Assembly (NCBI GenBank): GCA_027066695.1
Contig: JAMONE010000094.1
Span: forward strand, 1-12,580
Length of the DNA stretch: 12,580 bases
Direction of reading: 5' to 3'
DNA from: Micavibrio sp.
GTDB lineage: Bacteria; Pseudomonadota; Alphaproteobacteria; Micavibrionales; Micavibrionaceae
The notes under the pieces are model-generated. The model was not told the DNA's origin. It ran no database searches and saw nothing but the letters and a program-made list of their open reading frames with translations. The position numbers and the translations under genes were made by a program. Positions 1 through 6,643 of this stretch are shown here, in pieces (positions within the stretch are counted from its first letter, which is position 1; every line of letters starts with the position of its first letter).

Positions 1-517
1 CCACATCTAAATCACGCGTTGCCACCAAATCATCGCCAGCCTCGCCATGGCGAAAACGCATAGTCCATTCTTTGCCTTCACGTTTGATATGCAGATCAAG
101 ATATTCCGACAGCGCATTAACAACAGAAACACCAACGCCATGCAAACCGCCAGAAACCTTATATGAGTTATCATCAAATTTACCACCCGCGTGGAGCTGG
201 GTCATGATTACTTGCGCGGCAGAAACTTGCTCTTCAGAATGTATTCCAACGGGAATGCCTCGGCCATTATCCTTAACCGTAACTGATCCATCGGCATTTA
301 AAATAATATCAATGCGATCACAATAACCTGCCAATGATTCGTCAATTGCGTTATCGACAACCTCGTACACCATGTGATGCAAGCCTGTGCCGTCATCAGT
401 ATCACCAATATACATCCCTGGGCGTTTGCGAACCGCTTCCAGTCCTTTTAAAACCTTAATCGAATCCGCACCATAATCATCATTATCGCCAACTTGCGTT
501 GCAGCTATATCACTCAT
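1..517 (-). CDS. gyrB: DNA gyrase subunit B, N-terminal part (cut by window edge)
   Basis: This is the ATPase subunit of DNA gyrase, which with GyrA introduces negative supercoils. The first 172 codons are visible and the gene continues off the left edge. The translation shows the GHKL ATPase fold: KGLEAVRKRPGMYIGDT (24-40); YEVVDNAIDE (51-60), where Glu52 matches the E. coli catalytic Glu42 and Asn56 matches the Mg-binding Asn46; DNGRGIPV (83-90), with the adenine-contacting Asp; and the glycine-rich lid GGLHGVGV (123-130). The start ATG (517-515) begins MSDIAATQVG and is preceded by weak purine-rich GGGA and GAG stretches. A parE assignment is possible in principle, but the N-terminal extension and motif wording fit GyrB better. 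The gene is divergent from hisC. Confidence 0.95.
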   Translation of the reverse strand, partial: MSDIAATQVGDNDDYGADSIKVLKGLEAVRKRPGMYIGDTDDGTGLHHMVYEVVDNAIDESLAGYCDRIDIILNADGSVTVKDNGRGIPVGIHSEEQVSAAQVIMTQLHAGGKFDDNSYKVSGGLHGVGVSVVNALSEYLDLHIKREGKEWTMRFRHGEAGDDLVATRDLDV

Positions 518-555
518 AAATCAATCTCATTCCCAAGTATTTTTACTAACATTTC

Positions 556-564
556 TGTATAGCA
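556..564 (-). promoter_or_regulatory. Candidate extended -10 promoter for gyrB
   Basis: Read on the minus strand this is TGCTATACA, an extended -10 (TGn plus TATACA), about 40 nt upstream of the gyrB ATG. No good -35 lies at the usual distance (TGTCTT at 17 nt is poor), which is tolerable for extended -10 promoters. The assignment is inferred from sequence alone. Confidence 0.35.
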
Positions 565-577
565 TAGCTGTTTATTG

Positions 578-632
578 AAAGACAGGGGAAAGGGCGGTTT
601 TTTATTTGATTTTACAGGTGTTTTCTGTCTTT
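578..632 (+). repeat. 8-bp inverted repeat in the hisC leader
   Basis: AAAGACAG (578-585) and CTGTCTTT (625-632) are perfect reverse complements flanking 39 nt that include a purine-rich run and a T6 tract. The right arm ends 8 nt before the hisC ATG, where a Shine-Dalgarno sequence would normally sit. It could fold in the hisC leader RNA or bind a regulator; a single 8-bp repeat can also arise by chance. Confidence 0.35.
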
Positions 633-640
633 ATCTACAA

Positions 641-1747
641 ATGATGAGAAAGCAAATTTTTAAACATATACGCGCGCATTATAAAACCATTAAGGGCTAT
701 AGCTCTGCGGGGATGGAATCTGGCAAGGATGAGAGCAAAATTTATCTCAACGCCAATGAAAATCCTTATGAGCTGCCGAATTTAGAAGGGCTTAACCGCT
801 ATCCCGAGCCACAGCCACCCGCTTTATTAGAAGCCTATGCGCAAAATTACGGCGTGGATTATACGCAAATATGCATGACACGCGGCGCAGACGAGGCCCT
901 CGTCATTCTTACTAAAGTATTTTGTGAACCACATAAAGACCAAGTGCTTATAAGCTCGCCAACCTTTGGGATGTACGGCGTTGACGCTATGGCTATGCCA
1001 GCAGGAGTAGTGGACGTGCCATTAATCAAAAAAGACGGCAGGTTTAATATTGATAAAGAAAATATCATAAAACAGGCAAGCAACATTGATAACCATATCA
1101 AAATCGTATTTATCTGCTCACCCAATAACCCTACAGGCGATAGTTTCTTGCACGAAGATATTATCGATATTTGCGAAGCATTAGAAGGCCACTGCATAGT
1201 TGCGCTGGACGAAACATACGCCGAATTTTCTAAAGCTGGCAGCATGGTTGCTGATCTTGATAGCACACCAAATCTTATTATCCTGCGCACATTATCCAAG
1301 AGCTATGCCCTTGCAGGGATGCGCATGGGGTGCATATTGTGCGGGGATGAGGATTTTATCACCCTTGTTCGCAACAAAGTTATGGATGCCTATCCCTTGC
1401 CACGCTTAAGCATAGAAACCGCGTTTCATGTGCTATCCCCTGAAATCAAAGCAATAGCGCAAGATAATATCAAGAAAATCTTGGCTGAGCGCGAGCGTAT
1501 GAAGATTGAGCTGGAAAAGTCAGATAAGGTAAATCACATCTATCCATCCGACGCTAATTTCTTGCTAATTGAAATGGATAAGGCAAAGGAGTTTTGCGAT
1601 TATCTGGCCGATAACAACGTAATTATTCGTGACTTTTCATCTCAAAAAGGGACTGAAAACTGTGTGCGACTATCTATTGGTACAATAGAAGAAAATAATC
1701 AAGTGCTTGAATTACTGAATAAATACAATAATTTACCCACGAAGTAA
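641..1747 (+). CDS. hisC: Histidinol-phosphate aminotransferase (PLP fold type I)
   Basis: This PLP-dependent class I/II aminotransferase of the HisC family converts imidazole-acetol phosphate and glutamate to histidinol phosphate; some relatives act on aromatic amino acids. Counting from the ATG at 641 (368 aa, close to the usual 350-360): the substrate-loop motif NANENP is at 37-42, SPNNPTG at 160-166, Asp190 in ALDETY pairs with the pyridine nitrogen, and the Schiff-base lysine is Lys220 in TLSKSYALAGMRMG. The phosphate/carboxylate-binding RLSIG is at 343-347. The frame is open back to a TTG at 575, but that extension looks non-coding. ATG 641 or 644 is preferred although neither has a clear Shine-Dalgarno sequence. 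No other his genes are in the window, so its physiological substrate is not certain. It is divergent from gyrB and convergent with the tmRNA gene. Confidence 0.88.
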   Translation: MMRKQIFKHIRAHYKTIKGYSSAGMESGKDESKIYLNANENPYELPNLEGLNRYPEPQPPALLEAYAQNYGVDYTQICMTRGADEALVILTKVFCEPHKDQVLISSPTFGMYGVDAMAMPAGVVDVPLIKKDGRFNIDKENIIKQASNIDNHIKIVFICSPNNPTGDSFLHEDIIDICEALEGHCIVALDETYAEFSKAGSMVADLDSTPNLIILRTLSKSYALAGMRMGCILCGDEDFITLVRNKVMDAYPLPRLSIETAFHVLSPEIKAIAQDNIKKILAERERMKIELEKSDKVNHIYPSDANFLLIEMDKAKEFCDYLADNNVIIRDFSSQKGTENCVRLSIGTIEENNQVLELLNKYNNLPTK

Positions 1748-1760
1748 AACCACATAAAAG

Positions 1761-1797
1761 AAAAAATGAGCCGATTCTGTTGCGAGGCTCGGCTCAT
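1761..1797 (-). terminator. Rho-independent terminator of the tmRNA gene
   Basis: On the minus strand a 9-bp stem, ATGAGCCGA pairing with TCGGCTCAT (1766-1774 and 1789-1797) around a 14-nt loop, is followed directly by T6 (complement of 1761-1766). It lies just beyond the tmRNA coding piece. There is no T-tract on the plus side, so it is not expected to terminate hisC efficiently. Confidence 0.88.
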
Positions 1798-1855
1798 GCC
1801 CCACCTGATGAACGTTAATTCAACAGGAATTCAAAATGTAGCGTCTAGGCTGCAA

Positions 1856-1933
1856 TTAAGCAGCTTTACGACCTTCACCAGCAACAACAGAGTTGTCATT
1901 AGCGGCTACGAACGCAACGTTATTATCGTTTGC
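1856..1933 (-). other. tmRNA proteolysis-tag reading frame (25 codons plus stop)
   Basis: The resume codon is GCA (1933-1931) and the stop is TAA (1858-1856). The tag begins ANDNNVAFVA, continues ANDNSVVAGE and ends GRKAA. It opens with the ANDN start typical of alphaproteobacterial tags and ends with the Ala-Ala recognised by ClpXP-type proteases. It is longer than the 12-15 residues I recall for this group, and its ANDN opening is repeated at residue 11. The resume point is inferred from the ANDN match. Confidence 0.85.
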
Positions 1934-2021
1934 ATTTATAAAATTAGCCCGATAACGGCGGATACTATGCCGAACATCGTTAAAATACCTTTATTGCGCG
2001 CGTCGATCCTATTTCGACCCC

Positions 2022-2050
2022 ATCACTTGTAATCCAAAATAAATTACAAA
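2022..2050 (-). other. Intervening spacer between tmRNA acceptor and coding pieces
   Basis: These 29 nt lie between the encoded CCA and the GGGG that starts the coding piece. They contain a 7-bp inverted repeat, TTGTAAT and ATTACAA on the minus strand, that would hold the junction in a hairpin. In known two-piece tmRNAs this spacer is removed by processing, leaving two RNAs joined by base pairing. Confidence 0.75.
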
Positions 2051-2138
2051 TGGTGGAGTCGCCGGGTACCGCCCCCGGGTCCGCAACGTTTATTCCGTAT
2101 AAACGTGTAATGTCATAGCTGAACTAGCCAGCAAGACC

Positions 2139-2168
2139 ATTATACGCCTAAAAAGTTAAAAATTCCAA
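2139..2168 (-). promoter_or_regulatory. Promoter of the tmRNA gene
   Basis: On the minus strand a -35-like TTGGAA (2168-2163), an 18-nt spacer and a perfect -10 TATAAT (2144-2139) predict initiation near 2132, just upstream of the acceptor piece. Transcription would run towards hisC and end at the hairpin at 1761-1797. Confidence 0.7.
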
Positions 2169-2188
2169 GGAAAATCATAAAATACCTT

Positions 2189-2217
2189 CTTACACAAATA
2201 TTCCATTCATATATAAT
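2189..2217 (+). promoter_or_regulatory. Promoter of thyA-folA
   Basis: CTTACA (2189-2194; four of six match TTGACA), a 17-nt spacer and a perfect TATAAT (2212-2217) lie 31 nt before the thyA ATG. A GGAAAG ribosome-binding stretch (2235-2240) follows at 8-nt spacing from the start codon. It is back-to-back with the tmRNA promoter. Confidence 0.6.
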
Positions 2218-2248
2218 AAACAAAAGAATCACTTGGAAAGAATAGTAA

Positions 2249-3043
2249 ATGAAGCAATATCTTAACCTAATGCGCCATGTTTTAGAAAATGGAGCGATAA
2301 AGGAAGACCGCACAGGCACGGGGACGCGCTCGGTTTTTGGCTATCAAATGCGCTTTGATCTGGCGCAAGGCTTCCCGCTTATCACTACCAAGAAATGCCA
2401 CTTAAAATCCATTATTCATGAGCTGCTGTGGTTTATTGCGGGTGATACAAATATAAAATATCTCAAGGAAAACGGCGTTAGAATTTGGGATGATTGGGCA
2501 GATGAGAACGGTAATCTCGGCCCTGTTTACGGTGAGCAATGGCGTAGCTGGAAAACTGCCGATGGAAATAGCATTGACCAGCTTAGCAACGTAATTGAGC
2601 AAATAAAATCCAACCCCGATAGCCGCCGTCTTTTAGTCGTTGCCTATAATCCAGGCGTTGTCGATGAAATGGCTCTGCCGCCTTGCCATGCATTTTTCCA
2701 GTTCTATGTGGCAGACGGTAAATTATCTTGCCAGCTCTACCAGCGCAGCGCGGATATATTCCTCGGCGTGCCATTTAATATCGCCTCATATGCATTGCTC
2801 ACCATGATGATAGCGCAGGTTTGCGGCCTTAAATACGGCGAGTTCATACATACGCTTGGTGATGCGCATCTATATTCCAACCATATCGAACAAACCGAGC
2901 TACAGCTCACGCGCGCGCCATATAAACTGCCAGAGATGGAGATAAACCCCGATATCACAGATATTTTTGACTTTAAATTTGAGGACTTTAAGCTGGTAGG
3001 CTACGAATCACATCCACATATAAAAGGCAAAGTTGCGGTTTAA
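2249..3043 (+). CDS. thyA: Thymidylate synthase (ThyA type)
   Basis: ThyA methylates dUMP to dTMP using 5,10-methylene-tetrahydrofolate, which becomes dihydrofolate, in the cytoplasm. The protein is 264 aa, the same length as E. coli ThyA, and the key residues fall at the same numbers. Arg21 is in EDRTGTGT, Arg126-Arg127 in DSRRLL, and the nucleophile Cys146 in ALPPCHAFFQ. Arg166 and Asp169 are in QRSADIFLGVPFN with Asn177, and His207 and Tyr209 are in GDAHLYSNH. The phosphate, nucleotide and folate sites therefore look complete, and no insertion is seen. The start is well placed behind GGAAAG and a good promoter. The stop is separated by a single base from the folA ATG, so the two genes are almost certainly one transcript with translational coupling. 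Product and next enzyme are linked: FolA regenerates the tetrahydrofolate that ThyA oxidises. Confidence 0.98.
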   Translation: MKQYLNLMRHVLENGAIKEDRTGTGTRSVFGYQMRFDLAQGFPLITTKKCHLKSIIHELLWFIAGDTNIKYLKENGVRIWDDWADENGNLGPVYGEQWRSWKTADGNSIDQLSNVIEQIKSNPDSRRLLVVAYNPGVVDEMALPPCHAFFQFYVADGKLSCQLYQRSADIFLGVPFNIASYALLTMMIAQVCGLKYGEFIHTLGDAHLYSNHIEQTELQLTRAPYKLPEMEINPDITDIFDFKFEDFKLVGYESHPHIKGKVAV

Positions 3044-3044
3044 T

Positions 3045-3557
3045 ATGACTGATATAAAAACTTCACTGATAGTCGCGATGGCGGAAAATAGATGTATCGG
3101 CAAAAATAACCAAATGCCGTGGCATATATCCGATGACCTTAAACGCTTTAAAGCCCTTACAACAGGGCATCCTGTTATTATGGGGCGCAAGACTTTCGAA
3201 TCAATTTTAGGATATTTGGGTAAGCCTCTGCCAAATCGCGAGAACATAGTAATCAGCCGCTCTGGCTTTAAAAATGAACATGAAGTTCCTAGCTTTTCCG
3301 ATATAGATGCGGCGATAAGCTATGCTAAATCCGTTGCCAGCGATGAGATATTTATTATCGGCGGTGCGCAAATCTATACGGGGAGCATCCAATATGCAAA
3401 TAGATTACACCTCACCAAAATCCATAAAAGCGTTGATGGCGATGCATTCTTCCCTGAATTTAACGAAGATGATTGGACGGAGGTTGAGCGCACAGATCAC
3501 CTCGATCATAACCCTCCCTACAGTTTTATCACGCTAGAGCGAAAGCATAGTAATTAA
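3045..3557 (+). CDS. folA: Dihydrofolate reductase
   Basis: FolA reduces dihydrofolate to tetrahydrofolate with NADPH and so recycles the cofactor oxidised by ThyA. The protein has 170 aa, near the usual 160-170. MAENRCIGKNNQMPWHIS (12-29) is the N-terminal substrate and Met20-loop region. Asp31 in SDDLKRF aligns with E. coli Asp27, the substrate-protonating acid. HPVIMGRKTFES (42-53) is the NADPH phosphate-binding segment, and IIGGAQIY (104-111) is the conserved Gly-Gly turn. The ATG at 3045 is chosen over an in-frame TTG at 3033 that lies inside thyA. It follows the thyA stop by one base (TAATATG) with no strong Shine-Dalgarno of its own, so coupling is likely. No convincing intrinsic terminator follows it. 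Confidence 0.96.
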   Translation: MTDIKTSLIVAMAENRCIGKNNQMPWHISDDLKRFKALTTGHPVIMGRKTFESILGYLGKPLPNRENIVISRSGFKNEHEVPSFSDIDAAISYAKSVASDEIFIIGGAQIYTGSIQYANRLHLTKIHKSVDGDAFFPEFNEDDWTEVERTDHLDHNPPYSFITLERKHSN

Positions 3558-3926
3558 TTTTTAAAATAGCTATATATTCACTTGAGGAAAACTCTGTGAA
3601 CGAATCCAAGAACGGTTTTTGTATAAATCAGTGAATTAAGTTACCCCCAATATACCCTCAAGTGAAAATGCCTACTATTCCACTTGTGAAAAACTCTAAA
3701 TTTAAAAATAAAATTTTTTTGTAGACAATATGCGAATCCAAATGAATCTCTAATATTTTTAATATTGGTGAATGTGTGTAGAAAATGTATTAAATATAAT
3801 CCCCGATACTCACAGGCACTACTATCTAATAACACCTTTTTAAAAATACTATTTATTTATTATATTCTCACTATGTTTAGTCTTATAAATTTGAGATAAC
3901 TATCAAAATAGAAAAAGAGTTTAAAT
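3558..3926. other. AT-rich folA-hemE intergenic region
   Basis: These 369 bp carry no credible gene. They hold a set of repeats (listed separately), several A/T runs and TATAAT-like hexamers (3795-3800; TATAAA at 3884-3889), none with a -35 at good spacing. The hemE promoter must lie here or upstream but could not be resolved. A minus-strand open frame within it looks like random AT-rich translation. Confidence 0.6.
3577..3697. repeat. CACTTGAG repeat cluster (inverted and direct copies)
   Basis: TTCACTTGAGG (3577-3587) and CCTCAAGTGAA (3656-3666) form a perfect 11-bp inverted repeat 68 bp apart. The stretch 3579-3595 recurs as a direct repeat at 3681-3697 (15 of 17 identical, ending AAAACTCT). 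A second direct repeat, CGAATCCAA, occurs at 3601-3609 and 3733-3741. The pattern suggests either operator copies upstream of hemE or a decayed local duplication. Confidence 0.55.
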
Positions 3927-4976
3927 ATGGCTAATCAAAAAAAGAATTTCTTGAAAGTTTTGAATAAAGAAAAACCCGATCATATTCCATTTTGGTTTAT
4001 GCGCCAAGCTGGAAGGTATTTACCAGAATACATGAAGCTACGTCAAAAAGCAGGTGGTTTCTTGGATATGGCTTACAATCCTAGCATGGCAGCAGAAATT
4101 ACTATGCAGCCTATCAGGCGGTTTGAGATGGACGCTGCTATAATATTTTCAGATATTTTAGTTATACCACATGCATTGGGGCAGCATCTTGAATTTGTTC
4201 AAGGTGAGGGGCCAAAGCTTGAGCCAGTGCGAAATAATCAGGATATTTCAAAACTGAATTTTGATAATTTTGATAATGTTTTAAATCCTGTTTACGAAGC
4301 TTTGAGCAAAGTTCGCGCAGGTCTTAAAAATGAAGGATATAACAATACCGCTTTAATCGGTTTTTGTGGTGCGCCGTGGACTGTGGCTTGCTATATGGTT
4401 GAAGGCGGGGGAAGTAAAGATTTTATAAATACGAAGAGACTAGCATTTTCCGACCCGCAAAGCTTTTCAAAATTAATAGATTTGTTAGTTGAGTCTAGTG
4501 CTAAATATTTAATTAATCAGGTAAATGCGGGGGCCGAAGCTTTACAGATTTTTGATAGCTGGGCAGGGGCATTAGATGCACAGAGCTTTAAAAAATGGGT
4601 AATTAATCCTACAAAACGCATTATTGATTTAGTTCATGAAGTTCATCCTGATATTCCAATTATCGGCTTTCCGAGATGTGCGGGGGCTAATTATATCTCA
4701 TATGTGCGCGAGACAGGCGTTAGCGCCGTTGGTTTAGATCAAGCGGTGGATACAAGTTGGGCAGCTGATAGAGTGCAGCCATTAGTTCCTGTTCAGGGAA
4801 ATCTTGATCCTATTTGCTTGCTTACAGGGGGTGATGCGTTAAAGCGTGCAGCCGAAAAAATAATTACGGATTTATCTGATGGTGATTTTATCTTTAATTT
4901 AGGCCACGGAATCCATAAAGACACCCCGCCAGAGCATGTTGAGCAGCTTGTCAAAATCATTAGAGAAAATTCTTAA
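3927..4976 (+). CDS. hemE: Uroporphyrinogen decarboxylase
   Basis: HemE removes four carboxyl groups from uroporphyrinogen III to give coproporphyrinogen III, a cytosolic step of heme synthesis needing no cofactor. The 349-aa protein is of normal length. Signature 1, PFWFMRQAGRYLPEY (21-35), carries the substrate-binding Arg26 and Arg30. Asp76 in IIFSDILVIP corresponds to the essential Asp86 of the human enzyme. Signature 2, GFCGAPWTVACYMVEG (145-160), includes Tyr156. The active-site His327 lies in FNLGHGI. AAGAG (3915-3919) is a plausible ribosome-binding site 7 nt before the ATG. The stop codon abuts the hemH ATG with no spacer, so hemE-hemH are coupled and likely co-transcribed with hemJ. 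Confidence 0.98.
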   Translation: MANQKKNFLKVLNKEKPDHIPFWFMRQAGRYLPEYMKLRQKAGGFLDMAYNPSMAAEITMQPIRRFEMDAAIIFSDILVIPHALGQHLEFVQGEGPKLEPVRNNQDISKLNFDNFDNVLNPVYEALSKVRAGLKNEGYNNTALIGFCGAPWTVACYMVEGGGSKDFINTKRLAFSDPQSFSKLIDLLVESSAKYLINQVNAGAEALQIFDSWAGALDAQSFKKWVINPTKRIIDLVHEVHPDIPIIGFPRCAGANYISYVRETGVSAVGLDQAVDTSWAADRVQPLVPVQGNLDPICLLTGGDALKRAAEKIITDLSDGDFIFNLGHGIHKDTPPEHVEQLVKIIRENS

Positions 4977-5990
4977 ATGAGCAAAATTGCCGTAGTTTTA
5001 TTTAATCTTGGAAGCCCTGATTCAAAAGAGGCAATAGAGCCATTTTTGATGAATTTTTTTATGGATAAAAATATTATTGGTTTGCCTTTGCCATTTCGTT
5101 ATTTACTCGCAAAGAAAATAAGTAAAAAACGCTCTAAATGCGAGGCGGGTAATTCTTATTCAAAGCTTAATTATAAATCTCCATTGCTTGAAAATACCAA
5201 GGCTCAAGCCGATGCTTTAGAGCTTGAGTTAAATTTAAAAAATGATGGTAATGAGTATAAAGTTTTTATTTCTATGCGCTATTGGCATCCTTTTGCTTTG
5301 GAAACGGCAAAAGAGGTGCAAGCTTGGCAAGCTGATAAAGTTGTTTTATTGCCGCTTTATCCGCAATTTTCAACTACTACTACTTTCTCATCATTTGAAA
5401 GCTGGGGTAAGGCATTAAAAAAGCTTAATTATAATCCTGAGACCTCCAAAATTAATAGCTATTCGTGTAATGATGGATTTATAGAATCCTCTGTTAATAA
5501 TATTTATGATAAATACGTACAAGTAAAAGACGTACACCCAAATATACGTATATTATTTTCTGCTCATGGACTTCCTGAAAAAATTATCAAGGCAGGTGAT
5601 CCTTATCAAGATCAATGTGAGCAATCTGCGCAAAAAATAGCTGAAAAGCTGGAAATTAAGATCAAAGCGAGCAAGCGCGAGCCATTGCAAGTGCAATGTA
5701 AAAAACTAGACTGGCAAATATGCTATCAAAGTCGCGTTGGGCGTTTAAAATGGATTGGCCCTTCTATTGAGGAGGCTTTGGATAAAGCCGCTAAGGATAA
5801 AAAATGCGTTATTATATATCCGCATGCTTTTACCCAAGAACATATAGAAACATTAGTTGAGCTTGATATAGAATATAAGAAATATGCTAGCAAAATAGGA
5901 ATAGATGGTTATTATCGTAGCTCTACTGTTGGTACATCGGAAGAATTCATAAATGGATTAGCGGAGTTAGTAAGATGCAAGATTTCTTGA
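4977..5990 (+). CDS. hemH: Ferrochelatase
   Basis: HemH inserts Fe(II) into protoporphyrin IX to make protoheme, the last step of the pathway. The 337-aa protein opens with VVLFNLGSPDSKEAIEPFL, typical of bacterial ferrochelatases. FISMRYWHPF (97-106) and LLPLYPQFSTTTT (124-136) follow. The catalytic His197 is in FSAHGLPEKI, CYQSRVG is at 249-255 and WIGPSIEEAL at 259-268. The acidic metal-channel residue Glu288 is in FTQEHIETLVELD. No CxxC-type C-terminal [2Fe-2S] ligands are evident, and it seems to lack a C-terminal membrane extension. It starts immediately after the hemE stop, and its last five codons plus stop overlap hemJ. Confidence 0.97.
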   Translation: MSKIAVVLFNLGSPDSKEAIEPFLMNFFMDKNIIGLPLPFRYLLAKKISKKRSKCEAGNSYSKLNYKSPLLENTKAQADALELELNLKNDGNEYKVFISMRYWHPFALETAKEVQAWQADKVVLLPLYPQFSTTTTFSSFESWGKALKKLNYNPETSKINSYSCNDGFIESSVNNIYDKYVQVKDVHPNIRILFSAHGLPEKIIKAGDPYQDQCEQSAQKIAEKLEIKIKASKREPLQVQCKKLDWQICYQSRVGRLKWIGPSIEEALDKAAKDKKCVIIYPHAFTQEHIETLVELDIEYKKYASKIGIDGYYRSSTVGTSEEFINGLAELVRCKIS

Positions 5991-6424
5991 ATATTAATTA
6001 CGAATGGATTCGCGCCTTTCATATAATTGCTGTTATTTCATGGATGGCGGGAATGTTATATTTACCGCGATTATTTGTTTATCATACTGGCGCGGTTATA
6101 GGCTCTGATATGTCAGAGACATTCAAAATTATGGAGCGGCGCTTATTAAAAATAATTATTAATCCTGCCATGGTAATAGCGTGGATTTGCGGTGGGCTTA
6201 TGCTTTATACGCGCTGGGACTTATTTATGTCAGAGCCATGGATGCATGTAAAATTGCTGTTTGTTGTGTTAATGACAAGCTTACACCATGTTTATATAAA
6301 GCATGTAAAATTATTCGCAGCAGATAAAAATGAAAAATCTGCAAAATATTTTCGAATTATTAACGAAGTTCCAGCATTATTCATGATAATAATCGTTATT
6401 ATGGCTGTAGCAGAGCCATTTTAG
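5975..6424 (+). CDS. hemJ: Protoporphyrinogen IX oxidase, HemJ family
   Basis: HemJ oxidises protoporphyrinogen IX to protoporphyrin IX, supplying ferrochelatase. The 149-aa protein is the usual size and looks like a four-helix membrane protein, with hydrophobic segments near 12-30, 59-78, 90-105 and 133-147. Family hallmarks are WIRAFHIIAVISWMAGMLYL with the conserved His16, PRLFVYH (31-37), MHVKLLFV with Lys93, and the late RIINEVPA (127-134). The ATG at 5975 lies inside hemH, 16 bp before the end of that gene, and is preceded by GGAG (5963-5966) at 8-nt spacing, a strong start. The overlap implies coupling with HemH. Its presence suggests that this organism uses HemJ for this step, although a HemG or HemY elsewhere cannot be excluded. 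Confidence 0.93.
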   Translation: MQDFLNINYEWIRAFHIIAVISWMAGMLYLPRLFVYHTGAVIGSDMSETFKIMERRLLKIIINPAMVIAWICGGLMLYTRWDLFMSEPWMHVKLLFVVLMTSLHHVYIKHVKLFAADKNEKSAKYFRIINEVPALFMIIIVIMAVAEPF

Positions 6425-6452
6425 CGAAATAAATTAAGTTGTGTATAATTTC

Positions 6453-6481
6453 TTGACTCTTCTTTTAACTATGGCTATAAA
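6453..6481 (+). promoter_or_regulatory. Sigma70-type promoter of rho
   Basis: TTGACT (6453-6458), a 17-nt spacer and TATAAA (6476-6481) are each one base from the consensus hexamers, making this the best promoter in the window. It starts 29 nt after the hemJ stop and predicts initiation near 6488, giving rho a leader of about 156 nt independent of the hem cluster. Confidence 0.75.
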
Positions 6482-6487
6482 GAGAAT

Positions 6488-6643
6488 GTCTTGAAGAAAA
6501 TCCATAAAATTTTGGGTAATTAGTATGCTGAGTAGTTCAGCGCAGGATAAAAGTAATTAATATTTTACTTTCTTCTGTAGAAACAAGGTTATGAGTTTCC
6601 TCCATTTTAAATCAGTTGATATCAATTAAATTATGAGTATTTC
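6488..6643 (+). promoter_or_regulatory. rho leader (5' UTR) with hairpins and a micro-ORF
   Basis: The inferred leader contains a small hairpin GCTGA/TCAGC (6527-6541) and an AT-rich stem AAAGTAA/TTACTTT (6550-6571). A four-codon frame, ATG AGT ATT TCA TGA (6633-6647), has a stop overlapping the rho ATG. Rho is autoregulated through its leader in E. coli; here a similar role is only inferred from the leader length. Confidence 0.45.

Larger units (their letters stand above)
1798..2132 (-). ncRNA. ssrA: Two-piece (circularly permuted) tmRNA precursor
   Basis: tmRNA rescues stalled ribosomes by acting as alanyl-tRNA and then as a tag-encoding mRNA. In transcript order, the acceptor piece comes first (about 2132-2051), ending CGACTCC-A-CCA with the CCA encoded. 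A 29-nt spacer (2050-2022) follows, then the coding piece from GGGGTCG (2021-2015) to about 1798. GGGGUCG pairs with CGACUCC as a 7-bp acceptor stem whose third pair is G-U, the alanine identity element. The T-arm is CCGGG/CCCGG around a 7-nt loop. CGCAA of the coding piece (1994-1998) can pair with UUGCG of the acceptor piece (2082-2086) as helix P2. A hairpin CGTTTAT/ATAAACG (2087-2105) lies in the acceptor piece. This order is the permuted alphaproteobacterial arrangement. The 5' end is inferred from the promoter; mature ends are not determinable by eye. Confidence 0.93.

Noticed and set aside
575..640. N-terminal extension of hisC from a TTG codon
   Set aside because: The extra 22 residues match nothing in the family, and the family length and N-terminus fit ATG 641 or 644.
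859..1299. 146-codon open frame on the minus strand inside hisC
   Set aside because: It is antisense to a clearly coding gene with all catalytic motifs and has no recognisable protein features.
1766..2032. 88-codon plus-strand open frame
   Set aside because: It lies opposite the tmRNA gene and its terminator; the RNA structure explains the sequence.
3641..3835. 64-codon minus-strand open frame in the folA-hemE spacer
   Set aside because: The translation looks like random AT-rich sequence, with no ribosome-binding site or family resemblance.
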